A stretch of DNA of 64,000 bases from Clostridium sp. OS1-26. GTDB lineage: Bacteria > Bacillota > Clostridia > Clostridiales > Clostridiaceae. The translations under genes were made by a program, and so were the position numbers. A model generated the notes under the pieces. The model was not told where the DNA came from and ran no database searches. It saw only the letters and a program-made list of their open reading frames with translations. The stretch spans positions 5,613,208-5,677,207 of the forward strand of contig NZ_CP133264.1 of the NCBI RefSeq assembly GCF_030915445.1, read 5' to 3'. Below, one piece after another: positions 24,930 to 33,609 of this stretch. Each line of letters opens with the position of its first letter. Position 1 is the first letter of the stretch.

Positions 24930-25334
24930 TTAGAATTTTATTATTTCAAAAGGTTCAAATCCCTTACTAATCTTAATTTCTCCGCTTTCTATATAAAAAA
25001 TTTCAAAAACCGGATTAGATGCACTTTTATACATGCCCTGAACTACAGGTGAAAATTTAGCAAAAGCTTCTTCTTTTTGCTCATTATCAGTCACAAAAAT
25101 CGCCTTACCTGAAATTCTAACGTTATATTCATTGCTGGCACACACAAATGCTACTTGCGGATTAGCCTGCATTTGCTTATAAACATCTTTTGTATTTGCT
25201 GTACCAAAATAAAATCTGTTTCCTTTTGCAAACTGAAACTGCCATCCTCTAACCTCAAGTTGTTCTCCATTCGTTGTTGCAAAATATCCTGCTGTGCCAT
25301 CAGCTAAAATCTCTTTAACTTGTTCAATAGTCAT
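24930..25334 (-). CDS. Pyridoxamine 5'-phosphate oxidase-family flavoprotein
   Basis: 134 aa with the split beta-barrel of the PPOX family: ILADGTAGYFATTNGEQLEV, GWQFQFAKGNRFYFGTANTK, QANPQVAFVCASNEYNVRIS. Such small proteins bind FMN or F420-like flavins and reduce varied compounds; this short form resembles the nitroreductase-like or heme-related subgroup rather than PdxH. I use ATG 25334 because GGAGG lies eight bases upstream; an upstream TTG is part of that ribosome site. Confidence 0.86.
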   Translation of the reverse strand: MTIEQVKEILADGTAGYFATTNGEQLEVRGWQFQFAKGNRFYFGTANTKDVYKQMQANPQVAFVCASNEYNVRISGKAIFVTDNEQKEEAFAKFSPVVQGMYKSASNPVFEIFYIESGEIKISKGFEPFEIIKF

Positions 25335-25586
25335 ATTCTGTACCTCCAAAACTTTATATTACCAAGAAAGTTTATTGTATATTATTTTCATAAAAAATTT
25401 TTTAATTCAATTTCTTTCTTGTTGTAACCATTATAGTTTCAACAAAAATATTTGTCAAGTGTTAGTTTCTCTATATATAAAGAGTATTACAAAGACTCTT
25501 GTACTATAACGAAGATTGACATTATTATTTAGCAATAGTAATATCTATATGTTATTTAATAATTAAAAACAACTTGGAGGATATAT

Positions 25587-26543
25587 ATGATTCATACATT
25601 AGCTATTACGAGGGATATGCAATTAAAAAAGGATTTGCCTCTCAATGAACTTGATGGAACAAATATAAAGTGGTACTGGGTAGATTTCGATTCTTCTGAC
25701 GAAAGTGAGTCTGCTTTACTAGATACTCATTTTCACTTTCATCATTTAGCAATAGAGGATTGTCTCCATTTTCTCCAAAGACCAAAACTTGATTTTTATG
25801 ATAATTATAATTTTTTTGTTCTTCACGCATTAAATAATAATGGACTAACTCCTAGTGAAGTAGATCTATTCGTAGGAAATAATTTTATAGTATCCTATCA
25901 TAAAACTCATCTTGAAGAAATTGAAGAAGTAAAATTAAAAATTAATAATACGGAAAACTCCTGGGGTGATGGCAGCATATATGTTTTTTATCAAATACTT
26001 GATAAGCTAGTTGATCACTACTTTCCAGCTGTATATAGACTTGAAGATCAAATAGATGTGATTGATGATAACGTAAATGGGGCATCCTTAAGAAAACTTT
26101 TAGATAGAACTTTTGAAGTTCGTTCAGATCTTCTAAGGTTAAGAAGAATAATTACTCAAATGCGCGATCTAGCATATAGAGTTTTAAGTTCTGATCATTT
26201 AAAAGATATCAAAGAAAAACATATATATTTTTCCGATGTATATGATCACCTTTTAAGACTTACAGAAATGATTGAATCAAGTTTAGCCTTAACATCGGAA
26301 CTTAGAGACAGTTATCTTTCAGTAAATTCTCATAAGATGAATAAAATAATGATGCTTCTAACTGTAGTTACTACAATATTTATTCCTCTTACATTTATAG
26401 TTGGTGTTTATGGAATGAACTTTAAATATATGCCTGAGTTAGATCTCAAATATGGCTATTTTATAGTGCTAGGGATTATGCTGCTTATTGGATTTTTCAT
26501 GTTTACATGGTTTAAAAGAAAAGGCTGGTTTGATATTGATTAA
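25587..26543 (+). CDS. corA: CorA-family magnesium/cobalt transporter
   Basis: 318 aa: a soluble alpha/beta domain (1-235), long helices facing the pore, and two C-terminal membrane helices (about 258-280 and 288-310). The selectivity loop motif YGMNF is at about 271-275 and is followed by the usual acidic loop (MPELDLKYG). CorA proteins form pentameric Mg2+ channels. ATG at 25587 with TTGGAGGA upstream. It is monocistronic; the terminator hairpin overlaps the end of the gene. Confidence 0.94.
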   Translation: MIHTLAITRDMQLKKDLPLNELDGTNIKWYWVDFDSSDESESALLDTHFHFHHLAIEDCLHFLQRPKLDFYDNYNFFVLHALNNNGLTPSEVDLFVGNNFIVSYHKTHLEEIEEVKLKINNTENSWGDGSIYVFYQILDKLVDHYFPAVYRLEDQIDVIDDNVNGASLRKLLDRTFEVRSDLLRLRRIITQMRDLAYRVLSSDHLKDIKEKHIYFSDVYDHLLRLTEMIESSLALTSELRDSYLSVNSHKMNKIMMLLTVVTTIFIPLTFIVGVYGMNFKYMPELDLKYGYFIVLGIMLLIGFFMFTWFKRKGWFDID

Positions 26544-26556
26544 ATCAATATCAAAC
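26528..26556 (+). terminator. Terminator that includes the CorA stop codon
   Basis: GTTTGATATTGAT (26528-26540) pairs perfectly with 26544-26556 and the three-base loop is the TAA stop codon itself. A short A+T-rich tract follows. Confidence 0.65.
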
Positions 26557-26696
26557 ATTTTAAATTTATTTTACAATTCTTTATAGAATTTTTAAAATTA
26601 CTTTAAATGATTTTTAATCTCTGTCTTTATAATGAACTCATAACAAATAAGAATACGTAATCAAACGTTTCTTATTAATATAAGGAGGTCATTCTA

Positions 26697-27350
26697 ATGA
26701 ACAAGATTAAACTTTTATATGATGTATTCAAAACTATGAAGGACAAAGAACTATTTAATGGAACAATTAGTGTAGACGCAGCTAAGGGTGAGTCAAAGGT
26801 GTTATCATTCTCTAACAAATTTAATATTAATGTTGCCACTGGAGAAACAAAGGCTGAAATAAGCAGTGAATTTGATTTAGAAGGCAAAAAAGCAAAACAT
26901 CAAAGCAATACAGAGTTTAACATTAAGGACTGCAAACATCATAAATTTCATCAGCATATGCATATGAAGCACCAAGATATTGGTAATCATTGCTGTGAGC
27001 ATGGCGGTATAAAAGCAAAACTTTCAAAAATCACTTTTATACTTAATATCCTAAATAATCTTAAAGCTGATGGAAAAGATGAAAAAACAGTATTATCTCT
27101 TGACTTAAAGGAAGTAATTAAGGAAATTAAAGAACAGCACAAGGATTTAAATAATGAACATCAAAATTCATGTAAGCACCATATAAATGATCATCATGAA
27201 CATTGTGCGTGCATAAAAGAATTCCTGTGCTCTGACCATGATGAAGCTATATTAAATATATACATTAATAAAAATAATGAAGTGGAAAAAATAGAGGTTG
27301 ATGCTAAGGGTGAAAATAGTCTCAATGTTTTAGTAAACTTAGCTTGGTAA
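26697..27350 (+). CDS. Histidine/cysteine-rich protein, 217 aa, probable metal binder
   Basis: I know no named family for it. The protein has no signal peptide. Two metal-ligand-rich patches stand out: HHKFHQHMHMKH with CCEH following (about residues 81-103) and CKHHINDHHEHCACIKEFLC (about 160-180). Beta-rich flanks (VLSFSNKFNINVATGETKAE and YINKNNEVEKIEVDAKGENS) suggest a two-sided sandwich. It is followed, after a terminator, by a sensor kinase that also has a His-rich N-terminus. Ni, Zn or Cu binding is the natural guess. ATG at 26697 with AAGGAGGT upstream. Confidence 0.7.
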   Translation: MNKIKLLYDVFKTMKDKELFNGTISVDAAKGESKVLSFSNKFNINVATGETKAEISSEFDLEGKKAKHQSNTEFNIKDCKHHKFHQHMHMKHQDIGNHCCEHGGIKAKLSKITFILNILNNLKADGKDEKTVLSLDLKEVIKEIKEQHKDLNNEHQNSCKHHINDHHEHCACIKEFLCSDHDEAILNIYINKNNEVEKIEVDAKGENSLNVLVNLAW

Positions 27351-27351
27351 C

Positions 27352-27394
27352 CAAATAACGGATGTAAACTAAAAATATTTACATCCGTTATTTG
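27352..27394 (+). terminator. Strong terminator after the His-rich gene
   Basis: CAAATAACGGATGTAAA (27352-27368) pairs perfectly over 17 bp with 27378-27394, followed by TTTT. Confidence 0.9.
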
Positions 27395-27453
27395 TTTTAA
27401 GTAAAAAGGTATTGTGGTAATATTAATATAATTAAATTTAAAAGGTGATGGCT

Positions 27454-28635
27454 ATGAGCGTTTGGAGAAACAATAAAAACAAATCTCACAAAGAGTGGCA
27501 TGAATTTCATCGTAGAGCTCATGAATTACATGGCATGAAACACAAACATTACTATAATATTCATCAAAAACACCAAAAGCATAAAAATGAATTTTATCTG
27601 TGCCATAAATATTTAACATGGTTGCGCCCTGCTGCTTTGGTTATTAATATATTTATAATTTACCTAATCTTTAAGGTAGTAGGTCTCAAATTTATAACTA
27701 TACTTTTCGCAACAATATTTACTGTTAAAGAAATTGCACATTTATACATATATGCAAGATTAGAAAAAAAAATAATGAAACCTATTGAAGAATTAAAAGC
27801 CGGGGTAGAAGAAATTGCTAAGGGAAACTACGAAGTAAGAATTGAAAAAAGTGTTTATAATGAAATTGGCATTTTAATAGATGAATTTAATGAAATGGCT
27901 AAGAAACTACAACAAGGTGAAAAGCTAAAAAAAGAATATGAAGAAAATAGGAAGACACTAATAGCAAACATATCTCATGATTTAAAAACCCCAATTACCT
28001 CGATAAACGGATATGTTGAAGCCATACTAGATGGAATAGCTGACTCTCCTAATACAACCAAAAGCTATCTTAGAACAATTCATAGTAATATTGACTATAT
28101 AAACAGGCTAATCGATGATTTGTTTTTATTTTCAAAGCTAGATATGCAAAAGCTTAACTTTAAATTTGAAAAAGTAAGAATAAAGCCTTTCATGGAAGAT
28201 ATGATGGAAGAGTTTAGATTTGTTTTAGGAGAAAAAAATATCAATTTTAATTTTATTGATAAAATTGAAAAAGAATCCGAAGTTAATATAGATGGAAAAA
28301 GGATATATCAAGCTATCAGAAATATTATAGGTAATGCAATTAAATATGGTCAAAACGAAAATCTAACTCTCTCTGTAGAATTAAGTAAAGAAAGAGAATA
28401 TATAAAAATTGACATCAGTGACAATGGCCCTGGCATATCAGAAGATAAACTTCCTTATGTATTTGATAGATTTTATCGTATAGATACAGAAAGAACAAAA
28501 GATTTTATGAGTACAGGACTTGGTCTAGCAATCTCCAAAGAATTGATAGAAGCTCATGGTGGAACGATTTATGTTTCAAGTATCTTAACAAAAGGCAGCA
28601 CTTTTACAATAGAACTTCCCCTAGCAGCTTCATAA
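27454..28635 (+). CDS. Sensor histidine kinase with His-rich cytoplasmic N-terminus
   Basis: 393 aa. Residues 1-50 are unusually rich in His (KSHKEWHEFHRRAHELHGM, KHKHYYNIHQKHQKHK). Two membrane helices (about 55-76 and 80-97) are joined by a loop of only a few residues, so there is no extracellular sensor. HAMP follows (about 105-160), then HisKA with NISHDLKTPITSINGY and the HATPase boxes (NIIGNAIKYG, DNGPGISE, STGLGLAIS). The His tail probably reads intracellular metal or couples to the His-rich protein upstream; that is inference. Start ATG 27454 with AAAGGTGA. The response regulator follows 40 bases downstream, the reverse of the usual order. Confidence 0.9.
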   Translation: MSVWRNNKNKSHKEWHEFHRRAHELHGMKHKHYYNIHQKHQKHKNEFYLCHKYLTWLRPAALVINIFIIYLIFKVVGLKFITILFATIFTVKEIAHLYIYARLEKKIMKPIEELKAGVEEIAKGNYEVRIEKSVYNEIGILIDEFNEMAKKLQQGEKLKKEYEENRKTLIANISHDLKTPITSINGYVEAILDGIADSPNTTKSYLRTIHSNIDYINRLIDDLFLFSKLDMQKLNFKFEKVRIKPFMEDMMEEFRFVLGEKNINFNFIDKIEKESEVNIDGKRIYQAIRNIIGNAIKYGQNENLTLSVELSKEREYIKIDISDNGPGISEDKLPYVFDRFYRIDTERTKDFMSTGLGLAISKELIEAHGGTIYVSSILTKGSTFTIELPLAAS

Positions 28636-28675
28636 ATTGTATGAGATATCATGAAACAAGAAGGGAACGGTTTTT

Positions 28676-29362
28676 ATGAAACAGGTTTTGATAATTGAAG
28701 ATGACAACAATATTGCTGAATTAGAAAGAGATTATCTTCAACTAAATGGATACAAAGTGGATATAGAACAAGATGGATTGTCAGGCTTAAAAAAAGCTCT
28801 ACTAGGTATTTACGATGTTATAGTAGTAGACTTAATGCTGCCTAGTAAGGATGGCTATGAAATAGTGAAGGAAGTCAGAGATAAGTTTGAAATTCCTATT
28901 ATAATTGTGTCTGCCAAAAATGATGATATAGATAAAATAAGAGGTTTGGGCTTTGGTGCAGATGACTACTTGACTAAACCCTTCAGCCCTGCTGAATTAG
29001 TTGCAAGAATAAGATCTCACATAATAAGGTATGAACGTCTTTCTGGGAAAAAACCCGCTACAGGGATTATCAGCCACAAGGCTATAGAAATTAGAACGCA
29101 TTCTCATAAAGTATTTGTAAATGGTAAAGAGGTTATACTCACAACAAAAGAGTATGAGTTATTAGTCTTTCTAGCTTCAAATCCCAATATTGTTTTTAGT
29201 AAAGATCAACTTTTTAATACTATTTGGGCAGAGGATTATTGTGGAGATACAGCAACTGTAGCAGTCCATATACAAAAGATTAGAAAGAAGATAGAAAAAG
29301 ACTCTGGAAGTCCTGAATACATTGAAACTATATGGGGTACAGGGTATAGATTTAATTCATAA
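28676..29362 (+). CDS. OmpR-family response regulator
   Basis: 228 aa with a receiver domain (1-118; acidic pocket IIEDD, phospho-Asp in VVDLMLPSKDG, KPFSP lysine) and a winged helix (about 130-226; ILTTKEYELLVFLASNPNIV, TVAVHIQKIRKKI, TIWGTGYRF). It is the cognate partner of the kinase just upstream. Targets are unknown; the His-rich gene at 26697 is a candidate. Confidence 0.94.
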   Translation: MKQVLIIEDDNNIAELERDYLQLNGYKVDIEQDGLSGLKKALLGIYDVIVVDLMLPSKDGYEIVKEVRDKFEIPIIIVSAKNDDIDKIRGLGFGADDYLTKPFSPAELVARIRSHIIRYERLSGKKPATGIISHKAIEIRTHSHKVFVNGKEVILTTKEYELLVFLASNPNIVFSKDQLFNTIWAEDYCGDTATVAVHIQKIRKKIEKDSGSPEYIETIWGTGYRFNS

Positions 29363-29363
29363 T

Positions 29364-29398
29364 TAAAGAGGATAATCTAAACGATTTATCCTCTGACA
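29364..29398. terminator. Hairpin between response regulator and PTS regulator genes
   Basis: AGAGGATAA (about 29367-29375) pairs with TTATCCTCT (about 29386-29394) between two convergent genes; T tracts are weak. Confidence 0.55.
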
Positions 29399-29411
29399 CT
29401 CTAGATCTTTT

Positions 29412-31376
29412 CTATAATGATTTCTCCTCTAACTCATTTAAAATGTTTATGCTAACGCTTTTGTCATTTTTTAGTTTTTCAAAAAATTCACTGTCATTCA
29501 TTTGCTTGTATAAATTCTTTATTATGTTTTTCATTTTAACTTTATCGCATTCACTTATACAAAGCATAAATACAAATTTCACATATTCCTTATGCCACTT
29601 TATTGGATGTTCTAATACTGTTAAAGCAATACAAGATTCCTTAACATTTTCTGCTTCTCCATGAGGAATAGCTATTTCCATTCCAACTTCTGTGGCCATC
29701 AAGTTTTCTCTTGATATTACATCATTAACAAAATCTTCATTTATATATTGTTTTTCTAGCAATACTCTGCACATATCATAAATAATTTCTTCCCTATTGT
29801 TAAATCTCTTACTTCTATAGAAAATCTCCTTCTTTATATACCTTCTTTTTTCCCCTTCTATCTCATTAAAGTTATGCTCAATATATTGTTCTATCTTCTT
29901 TATATCCTCCTTTGTCATAAGAGGGCTTACAACTATAATAGGCCTGTTAATATCTAAAGGTACTGTAGATATTAACATATCTGATTTATCCAGTAATTCT
30001 TTCTTAATATCTACAGAAGAAACAATGCCTATTGTTTCTATCTCTTTAAAGGCCCTTTCAAGTCTAGCAGAAATCAACTGTGAAGTACCTATTCCACTGT
30101 GACATATTACTAGTGTCTTTATAGTTTTTTTATTTCTTTCAACTGCGGCACCTATATGAAGAGCAATATATCCTATTTCAGACTCTGGAATTTTTAAATC
30201 TAAGTATTTTTCAAATATAGTACTGCACATCCAAGCTACTCCAAATATTTCTGGATAATTAGCTTTTATATCATCAATCATGGGATTTTTTAAATTCAAT
30301 CCATATTTTAGTCTATTAATAGTTGGCCTTAAATGCAGTATCAATCCATTTAAAAAGGCTTTATCTTGAGTAAAATCTATATTTAAAGATTTGCTTGCCA
30401 CACCTATAATATTTTTTGCTATTTCTTCCTCTAATTTTAACTCTTCTACCTGATTTAAAGGAAAGTATGCTAAATCCTTCTCCTGCATCTTACTTCCTAA
30501 TATATGAAGAGTTATATATCCGACTTCAGATTCCGGAATTTTTATATTAAAGTGAGATTCTATTTCTTCACTAAGATCTTTTGCATATCTAAACTCTTTT
30601 GTGTTATATATATTATTTAAAACTTTTTCTGATAAACTAATATCACAGCCTTCTTTAATCCTTTTGATGCATATAGCAATATGCATCAATAAGCTTATAT
30701 ATGCTTCCTGCGAAAATGAAAAATCCATCTTTATCTCTACAATTTTCAACAATTCTTCTAATTTTCCATAGTCTATGTTAATCAACATTTTAAGTTGAGA
30801 TATTGTTTTATAGTCTAATCGTCCTTTATAATCTGTAAAAAATGATTGCTGTGATTTTTCTATATTTTTAGTTTGAGAAAGCACTTCTGAAATAGCTCTT
30901 CTATAATCTTCTTCTTTCCCCTCAATTTCTATACCTTGATTTCTTTTCTTTATTAAAGTTAAACTAAAATTTTCAAGCCACTTTTGGACTTCTTCTAAAT
31001 CCTTATGAATAGTAGTAACAGATACATATAACTCTTCCGCTATTTCGGTAGTGGTCACTCTTTTTTTACCGGTGAAAAGTCTTTTTAATATATAAAGTTT
31101 CCTGTTAACTGAAGAACATGGCTCCACATAGCTGTGCTTTTCCTTTATTTTTTGTAATAAATTAATTTTGTTTTCTGTAGAACCATCAACCCCTATTCCC
31201 ACACCTGTTTTTCTAATTAGAGTTAGTCCATTTTTCTCTATTAGTTCCTGTACTTTTTTCAAATCATTCCTAATAGTTTTATTTGATACATTAATCTTTT
31301 CAGCTATTTTATCAATAGTTAAGTTTTCTTCACTTTTAAGTAGTATTTTAGTAATTTCTACAATTCTATCCTCCAT
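29412..31376 (-). CDS. BglG/MtlR-type PRD transcriptional activator with PTS domains (ManR-like)
   Basis: 654 aa. Order: two helix-turn-helix regions (about 1-150; NLTIDKIAEKINVSNKTIRN, VTTTEIAEELYVSVTTIHKD), PRD1 (about 185-285), PRD2 (about 290-400), an EIIB-like domain (LVICHSGIGTSQLISARLE, Cys) and a C-terminal EIIA domain with AIPHGEA. PRD histidines are visible (LLMHIAI, YITLHIL, LILHLRP, YIALHIG). Phosphorylation by PTS proteins sets its activity. I start at ATG 31376 with GGAG upstream. It is the last gene of the fructose-family PTS operon and probably activates it. Confidence 0.88.
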   Translation of the reverse strand: MEDRIVEITKILLKSEENLTIDKIAEKINVSNKTIRNDLKKVQELIEKNGLTLIRKTGVGIGVDGSTENKINLLQKIKEKHSYVEPCSSVNRKLYILKRLFTGKKRVTTTEIAEELYVSVTTIHKDLEEVQKWLENFSLTLIKKRNQGIEIEGKEEDYRRAISEVLSQTKNIEKSQQSFFTDYKGRLDYKTISQLKMLINIDYGKLEELLKIVEIKMDFSFSQEAYISLLMHIAICIKRIKEGCDISLSEKVLNNIYNTKEFRYAKDLSEEIESHFNIKIPESEVGYITLHILGSKMQEKDLAYFPLNQVEELKLEEEIAKNIIGVASKSLNIDFTQDKAFLNGLILHLRPTINRLKYGLNLKNPMIDDIKANYPEIFGVAWMCSTIFEKYLDLKIPESEIGYIALHIGAAVERNKKTIKTLVICHSGIGTSQLISARLERAFKEIETIGIVSSVDIKKELLDKSDMLISTVPLDINRPIIVVSPLMTKEDIKKIEQYIEHNFNEIEGEKRRYIKKEIFYRSKRFNNREEIIYDMCRVLLEKQYINEDFVNDVISRENLMATEVGMEIAIPHGEAENVKESCIALTVLEHPIKWHKEYVKFVFMLCISECDKVKMKNIIKNLYKQMNDSEFFEKLKNDKSVSINILNELEEKSL

Positions 31377-31460
31377 GAAGTTTTCTCCTTTGCATATATT
31401 GATAAAAATGAAATTGGCTTCCCAATATTTTAGATACAACATTGGGAAGCTAAAGTATTT

Positions 31461-31778
31461 TTACTTATTTTTGTTTAAATGTTCTTCAATCTTATCAAGT
31501 AGCGCTGAAGTTTTCTTTATGAGATCTCCTATGCCAACGTTTACTGTAGGTATATTCTTAAATCTCTCTTTATTTTTTATTGCTATATCTTTTGTTAATA
31601 TAACCACATCTGCACCACTTATATCTTTTTCTGTTATTTCATTTTCTATTCCTATTGACCCTTGCGTTTCCACTTTTACTTCATATCCTCTTGATTTTGC
31701 TTCTTTTTCTAAAGCTTCTGCTGCCATATAAGTATGTGCAATCCCTGTTGGACAAGCTGTTACACCTAATATCTTCAT
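31461..31778 (-). CDS. PTS fructose-family EIIB component
   Basis: 105 aa. MKILGVTACPTGIAHTYMAA carries the phospho-accepting Cys9 of the fructose/mannitol EIIB class; the rest (YEVKVETQGSIGIENEITEK, ADVVILTKDIAI) is standard for this fold. It takes phosphate from EIIA and passes it to sugar at EIIC. It stands between the EIIC and regulator genes in the operon. Confidence 0.93.
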   Translation of the reverse strand: MKILGVTACPTGIAHTYMAAEALEKEAKSRGYEVKVETQGSIGIENEITEKDISGADVVILTKDIAIKNKERFKNIPTVNVGIGDLIKKTSALLDKIEEHLNKNK

Positions 31779-31862
31779 CTCTATTATCTCCTTTACTTTT
31801 GATTATAACAATACTGTTGAATTATAATTATACATTATTTTTGCATCTGTATTATATTTTTA

Positions 31863-32921
31863 TTAAAACTCTATATTAAATTCCACATTATCTTCATCTT
31901 CTTTTGTTTCTTCCACAACCTCTTTCTTCAACAAGTTTACTAATGTTGCTGCTACAACAACGCCTACTAGAATTGCTATTATAAACATTATCTTGTTATC
32001 TACTACTGGCAGCACTATAGGGCCGCCATGTGGAGCATGGTCTGCTACTTTACCTATTGCTGCTATAGCTGCTCCAACTGCAGATCCTGCTACTATTGAA
32101 GGAATTACCTTTATTGGATCTGATGCCGCAAAAGGTATTGCACCTTCTGTTATACCGATGAGTCCCATAGCTAATGCACCTTTACCCGCTTCTTGTTCTT
32201 CTTTAGTATATTTCTTAGGTTTTAATAGTGTAGCTACCCCCATAGCAAGAGGTGGTATACATATTGCTACTGCCACTGGGCCCATTACTGTAGATACACC
32301 CTCTGCAATCATTGATGATCCAAACATAAATGCAACTTTATTTACTGGTCCTCCCATGTCAAAGGCTATCATTGATCCCATTATTACTGCAAGAAGTACC
32401 GAATTTGCTGAACCCATGTTCTTTAGGCCAGCTGTCATCGCCTTCATAAGATTGCTTATAGGAGCTCCTATTGTATACATAACTGCACCAACCACTAATG
32501 CACTCAAAAGGGGAATTACAAATATAGGCATTATTGCTCTTATCTGCGCTGGAACCTTCCATGACTTTATCCATTTTGCTGTATATCCTGCCACAAAACC
32601 AGCTACAATACCGCCTAAAAATCCTGCTCCAATTTCACTTGCTAATGCACCACCTACAAGGCCTGGTGCAAGTCCTGGTCTATCAGCTATACCAAAAGCA
32701 ATATATCCTGCTAAAACAGGAACCATTAACCCAAAGGCCTTAGCTCCTATATTTAATACATCCTTCAGAATGGGATTTGTAACATTTGCACCGGTACCTG
32801 CCTTTACCCCACTAAGAGCGATAGATGCAGCTATTAACACCCCACCTATTACTATTATTGGTATCATGTGAGATACTCCTGTCATTAAATAACCCCTTAA
32901 ATTTTTTAATTCATTTTTCAT
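31863..32921 (-). CDS. PTS fructose-family EIIC permease
   Basis: 352 aa with nine to ten hydrophobic helices. Family landmarks are MTGVSHMIPIIVIGGVLIA, GFLGGIVAGFVAGYTAKWIK, FDMGGPVNKVAFMF, ITEGAIPFAASDP and APHGGPIVLPVV. It is the sugar channel of the system. With manA next door and a ManR-type regulator behind, mannose is the likely substrate, as for Bacillus ManP, though fructose cannot be excluded. Domains B, C and A are separate proteins here rather than one fused EIIBCA. Confidence 0.93.
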   Translation of the reverse strand: MKNELKNLRGYLMTGVSHMIPIIVIGGVLIAASIALSGVKAGTGANVTNPILKDVLNIGAKAFGLMVPVLAGYIAFGIADRPGLAPGLVGGALASEIGAGFLGGIVAGFVAGYTAKWIKSWKVPAQIRAIMPIFVIPLLSALVVGAVMYTIGAPISNLMKAMTAGLKNMGSANSVLLAVIMGSMIAFDMGGPVNKVAFMFGSSMIAEGVSTVMGPVAVAICIPPLAMGVATLLKPKKYTKEEQEAGKGALAMGLIGITEGAIPFAASDPIKVIPSIVAGSAVGAAIAAIGKVADHAPHGGPIVLPVVDNKIMFIIAILVGVVVAATLVNLLKKEVVEETKEDEDNVEFNIEF

Positions 32922-32943
32922 AATATCCCTCCTTAATATTTCA

Positions 32944-33402
32944 TTACTTGTTATCTATAATTCCTTCAAGCAACTCTAGCAATTCTTCCTTATCCTCTAT
33001 TTTGAAAATTTTATCTCTAAAATCTTCATTCATAAGTTTTCTTGATAAAGCTGCTAATATTCTTAGATGTTCATCCTGAGCTGCCTTTTCTGGTACTGCA
33101 ATTAAAAATACCACTTCAACAGGCTTTCCGTCTAATGATTCCCATTCTAGTTTTTCTAAACACCTACCAAAACATAAACTTGGTACTTTTACAGCATCGG
33201 TTTTGCCATGTGGTATAGCTACTCCAAAGCCTATACCTGTAGTAGATAACCCCTCCCTTCTCATAACACATTTTACGTACTCTTCTTTATCATTAAGTCT
33301 ATCCGCCCTATATAGATTTTCTGCTAAACTTAATATAGCTTCTTCTTTATTTTTTGCTTTAATATCTAGCTCTACTAAATCAATTTCAATTAGTTTTTTC
33401 AT
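32944..33402 (-). CDS. PTS fructose-family EIIA component
   Basis: 152 aa. FGVAIPHGKT contains the phospho-accepting His65. The remaining sequence (YVKCVMRREGLSTTGIGFG, DGKPVEVVFLIAVPEKAAQD) fits the EIIA(Fru) fold. It is the first gene of the PTS operon; its ATG at 33402 follows AAGGAGTT. A dyad operator lies upstream at 33495. Confidence 0.93.
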   Translation of the reverse strand: MKKLIEIDLVELDIKAKNKEEAILSLAENLYRADRLNDKEEYVKCVMRREGLSTTGIGFGVAIPHGKTDAVKVPSLCFGRCLEKLEWESLDGKPVEVVFLIAVPEKAAQDEHLRILAALSRKLMNEDFRDKIFKIEDKEELLELLEGIIDNK

Positions 33403-33494
33403 AATTTGAACTCCTTCTTTAACTATATTTTTGATGTCTGTTTTCCCGTAATGCTATATTATCATATTTCAATTAGGCTAATTTAAAATGTTAG

Positions 33495-33512
33495 TACCAC
33501 AATAATGTGGTA
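33495..33512. promoter_or_regulatory. Dyad upstream of the PTS operon
   Basis: TACCACA (33495-33501), four bases, TGTGGTA (33506-33512): a perfect 7-bp inverted repeat some 20-40 bases upstream of a weak minus-strand promoter (TATGAT/TAATAT near 33460-33475) that lacks a good -35. That layout suits activation by the PRD regulator of this operon. I see no sigma-54 (-24/-12) promoter. Confidence 0.45.
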
Positions 33513-33557
33513 AAAATTTTTATTCGATAGTTAACCGCTTCTAATACTTCCTTTACA

Positions 33558-33601
33558 AAAAAATGATTCAAAGCTATTTTAATAGCCTTGAATCATTTTT
33601 T
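33558..33601 (-). terminator. Terminator of manA
   Basis: AAAAATGATTCAAAGCTA pairs with TAGCCTTGAATCATTTTT with one mismatch, T-rich on both strands. It separates manA from the PTS genes, so those are transcribed on their own. Confidence 0.85.
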
Positions 33602-33609
33602 GTTGGATA

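Noticed and set aside
24945..24965. GGTTCAAATCC, a tRNA T-arm-like string
   Set aside because: It lies in the coding sequence of the PPOX-family gene and no acceptor, D or anticodon arms surround it.
31993..32871. A 292-codon open frame on the plus strand inside the PTS EIIC gene
   Set aside because: It is the antisense shadow of a Gly/Ala/Ile-rich membrane protein gene; it has no ribosome site and reads as low-complexity Pro/Ala/Thr.
33403..33560. Sigma-54 promoter for the PTS operon, as in Bacillus lev
   Set aside because: No TGGCAC-N5-TTGC element is visible, and the regulator lacks a sigma-54 interaction (AAA+) domain.
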